Of a stretch of 7,519 nt of DNA, positions 6,094 through 7,519 are shown piece by piece. The stretch spans positions 1-7,519 of the forward strand of contig CAMOHY010000099.1 in the NCBI GenBank assembly GCA_946615495.1, given 5' to 3'. Made by a program: the position numbers and the translations under genes. The DNA is from an uncultured Clostridia bacterium (GTDB taxonomy: Bacteria > Bacillota > Clostridia > Christensenellales > Aristaeellaceae). Position 1 is the stretch's first letter. Every line of letters begins with the position of its first letter. The notes below the pieces were generated by a model. The model was not told where the DNA came from, searched no databases, and saw only the letters and a program-made list of their open reading frames with translations.

Positions 6094-7519
6094 ATGATTT
6101 CTTTCGACGCTGCTCAAGGAATATTTCACCTGCAAAATAAATTTCTTTCCCTGGTGCTTTGCCTGCGCCCCGACGAGGAGGGAGAGCGGGAGCTGCTCAT
6201 GGCCTACCTGGGCGAACCGCTTCAGAACCCGGCCTCCTGCCTGTACATGACGGAGCTTTCCGAAGGCGCGTCCTTTGATTCTCTGCGCCAGGTGCTTCCT
6301 TATGCCTGCCCCACCGAAGGCCGGGGAGACTACCGGCCCGTGCTGGTGTGCGCCCAGGACGGCGCGGGCCAGCGCTGCACCGAGCTTTTTTACGCCTCCC
6401 ACTCCATCAAAAAGGGAAAGCCCGCCCTGCAGGGCCTGCCCTGCGCCTATGTAGAGGAGGACGCGGAGGCCGACACCCTGAAAATCACCCTGAAGGACGC
6501 CCTGACCGGTCTGTCCGCCCAGCTCTGTTACACCCTGTACGCCAACAGGCCCATCATCACGCAGAGCATTCTGTACGCCAACGAGGGCGAAAAGCCCCTG
6601 ACGCTGCAAAACGCGGGCAGCGCCTGCGTGACCCTGCCGGGGCGGTACGATTTGCTGCATCTGCACGGCGGCTGGGCCAAGGAGCGGTCCGTGGAGCGCG
6701 TTTCCCCCGCCCACCTTACCCGAAGCCTTTCTTCCGCCCGCGGCGCCAGCGGCCACGAGCATAATCCCTTTGCCGCCCTCGCTGCCCCGGACGCCACCGA
6801 GTTTTCCGGCGAATGCCTGGGCGCCGCCCTGATATACAGCGGCGATTTTGCCATCCAGGCGGACGAAAACGCCTTTGGCACCACCCGGCTCCTTCTGGGC
6901 CTGAACAGCCGCACCTTTTCCTGGCTTTTGCAGCCCGGCGAAAGCTTTCAAAGCCCGGAAGCCATCCTGGCCTATTCCGCCCAGGGCTTGAACGGCATGA
7001 GCCAGGCCCTGCACAGCCTGCTTCGCCAGCGCGTTTGCCGGGGCTACTGGCGGGACCGGGAAAGGCCCATCCTCATCAACAACTGGGAAGCCACCTATTT
7101 TCAATTTGACCACCAAAAAATTCTCAAAATCGCCCAGGCCGCTTCCCGCGTGGGCATTGAGCTGTTCGTGCTGGATGACGGCTGGTTTGGCAGGCGGGAT
7201 AACGATGATTGCTCCCTGGGCGACTGGGTGGTAAACCCAAAAAAGCTGCCCGGCGGGCTGAGCGCTCTGGCCCAGGATATTAACGCCCTGGGCATGAAAT
7301 TCGGCCTGTGGTTCGAGCCGGAAATGGTGTCGCCGGACAGCGATTTGTACCGCGCGCACCCCGATTGGTGCCTCCACGCGGAGGGCCGCCGCCGCACCAC
7401 TGCCCGCCAGCAGCTCATCCTGGATATGTCCCGGCGGGACGTGCAGGATTATGTAATTGAGGCCGTGTCCGCCGTGCTGCGCAGCGCCCCCATCGATTAC
7501 GTGAAATGGGATATGAACC
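6094..7519 (+). CDS. Alpha-galactosidase, glycoside hydrolase family 36 (3' end cut by window edge)
   Basis: The first 475 residues of a GH36 retaining alpha-galactosidase, which removes terminal alpha-1,6-galactose from melibiose, raffinose and stachyose. It begins MISFDAAQGIFHLQN, the usual beta-sandwich N-terminus. GLPCAYVEE (114-122) and the RGASGHEHNPF stretch (216-226) are typical of Bacillota enzymes. The catalytic barrel shows NNWEATYF (329-336), LDDGWFG (360-366), LGDW (375-378), GLWFEPEM (404-411) and finally KWDMN (471-475), where D473 is the catalytic nucleophile by family knowledge. The window ends one base into the codon after it, so the acid/base aspartate and the C-terminal domain lie outside; full members are about 720-740 aa. 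There is no signal peptide, so it should act in the cytoplasm on imported oligosaccharides. No transporter is visible in the window. The start at 6094 fits the family N-terminus; ATG 6079 is an alternative. The frame is intact with no stop. Confidence 0.95.
   Translation, partial: MISFDAAQGIFHLQNKFLSLVLCLRPDEEGERELLMAYLGEPLQNPASCLYMTELSEGASFDSLRQVLPYACPTEGRGDYRPVLVCAQDGAGQRCTELFYASHSIKKGKPALQGLPCAYVEEDAEADTLKITLKDALTGLSAQLCYTLYANRPIITQSILYANEGEKPLTLQNAGSACVTLPGRYDLLHLHGGWAKERSVERVSPAHLTRSLSSARGASGHEHNPFAALAAPDATEFSGECLGAALIYSGDFAIQADENAFGTTRLLLGLNSRTFSWLLQPGESFQSPEAILAYSAQGLNGMSQALHSLLRQRVCRGYWRDRERPILINNWEATYFQFDHQKILKIAQAASRVGIELFVLDDGWFGRRDNDDCSLGDWVVNPKKLPGGLSALAQDINALGMKFGLWFEPEMVSPDSDLYRAHPDWCLHAEGRRRTTARQQLILDMSRRDVQDYVIEAVSAVLRSAPIDYVKWDMN

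Noticed and set aside
6069..6140. Short open frame starting ATGAATACGGATG as a leader peptide of the alpha-galactosidase
   Set aside because: It overlaps the true start in another frame, has only a weak AGGA upstream and carries no repeated regulatory codon.
6043..7377. A 444-codon minus-strand open frame opposite the alpha-galactosidase
   Set aside because: The plus frame encodes unmistakable GH36 motifs throughout. The antisense product is low-complexity Gly/Ala/Gln and has no binding site or promoter.

Overview
The window is GC-rich DNA that reads as a chromosomal segment of a low-temperature-branching Gram-positive lineage, most likely an uncultured gut Clostridia-type Bacillota. The signs are strong Shine-Dalgarno sites, vegetative promoters of the TTGACA/TATAAT kind, a tRNA-sensing T-box leader, an ECF sigma factor with a membrane partner that lacks a zinc motif, and a Bacillota-type GH36 alpha-galactosidase. 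The species assignment is inference. I see no mobile element, tRNA, rRNA or CRISPR array.

Layout. From right to left on the minus strand there are two transcription blocks. The first (5922 down to 1825) is a tight three-gene operon: an ECF sigma factor (175 aa), a single-pass membrane protein of 803 aa with an anti-sigma-like N-terminus and a very large outside part built of PepSY-like repeats, and a secreted beta-propeller-like protein (384 aa). The first two genes overlap by 11 bases, and the third has its ribosome binding site directly after the stop of the second. The second block (about 1746 down to 37) is one gene, a TrpB2-type tryptophan synthase beta chain. It sits behind its own sigma-A promoter and a complete T-box leader with a UGG (tryptophan) specifier, a UGGC acceptor-binding bulge and an intrinsic terminator. 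On the plus strand, divergent from the sigma operon, a GH36 alpha-galactosidase starts at 6094 and runs off the right edge just after its catalytic nucleophile.

How it works together. The trpB unit stands alone: transcription should read through only when uncharged tRNA-Trp binds the leader, so this orphan TrpB2 is made on tryptophan starvation, either as partner of a trpA elsewhere or for indole salvage. The sigma operon looks like a self-contained envelope signalling module. The large ectodomain would sense something outside and control the sigma factor at the inner membrane face, with the secreted propeller as a co-expressed partner. Its ligand and regulon are unknown and it is the most likely under-described system here. 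The alpha-galactosidase (raffinose/melibiose-type oligosaccharide use) shares only the 171-bp divergent control region with it; no functional link is shown.
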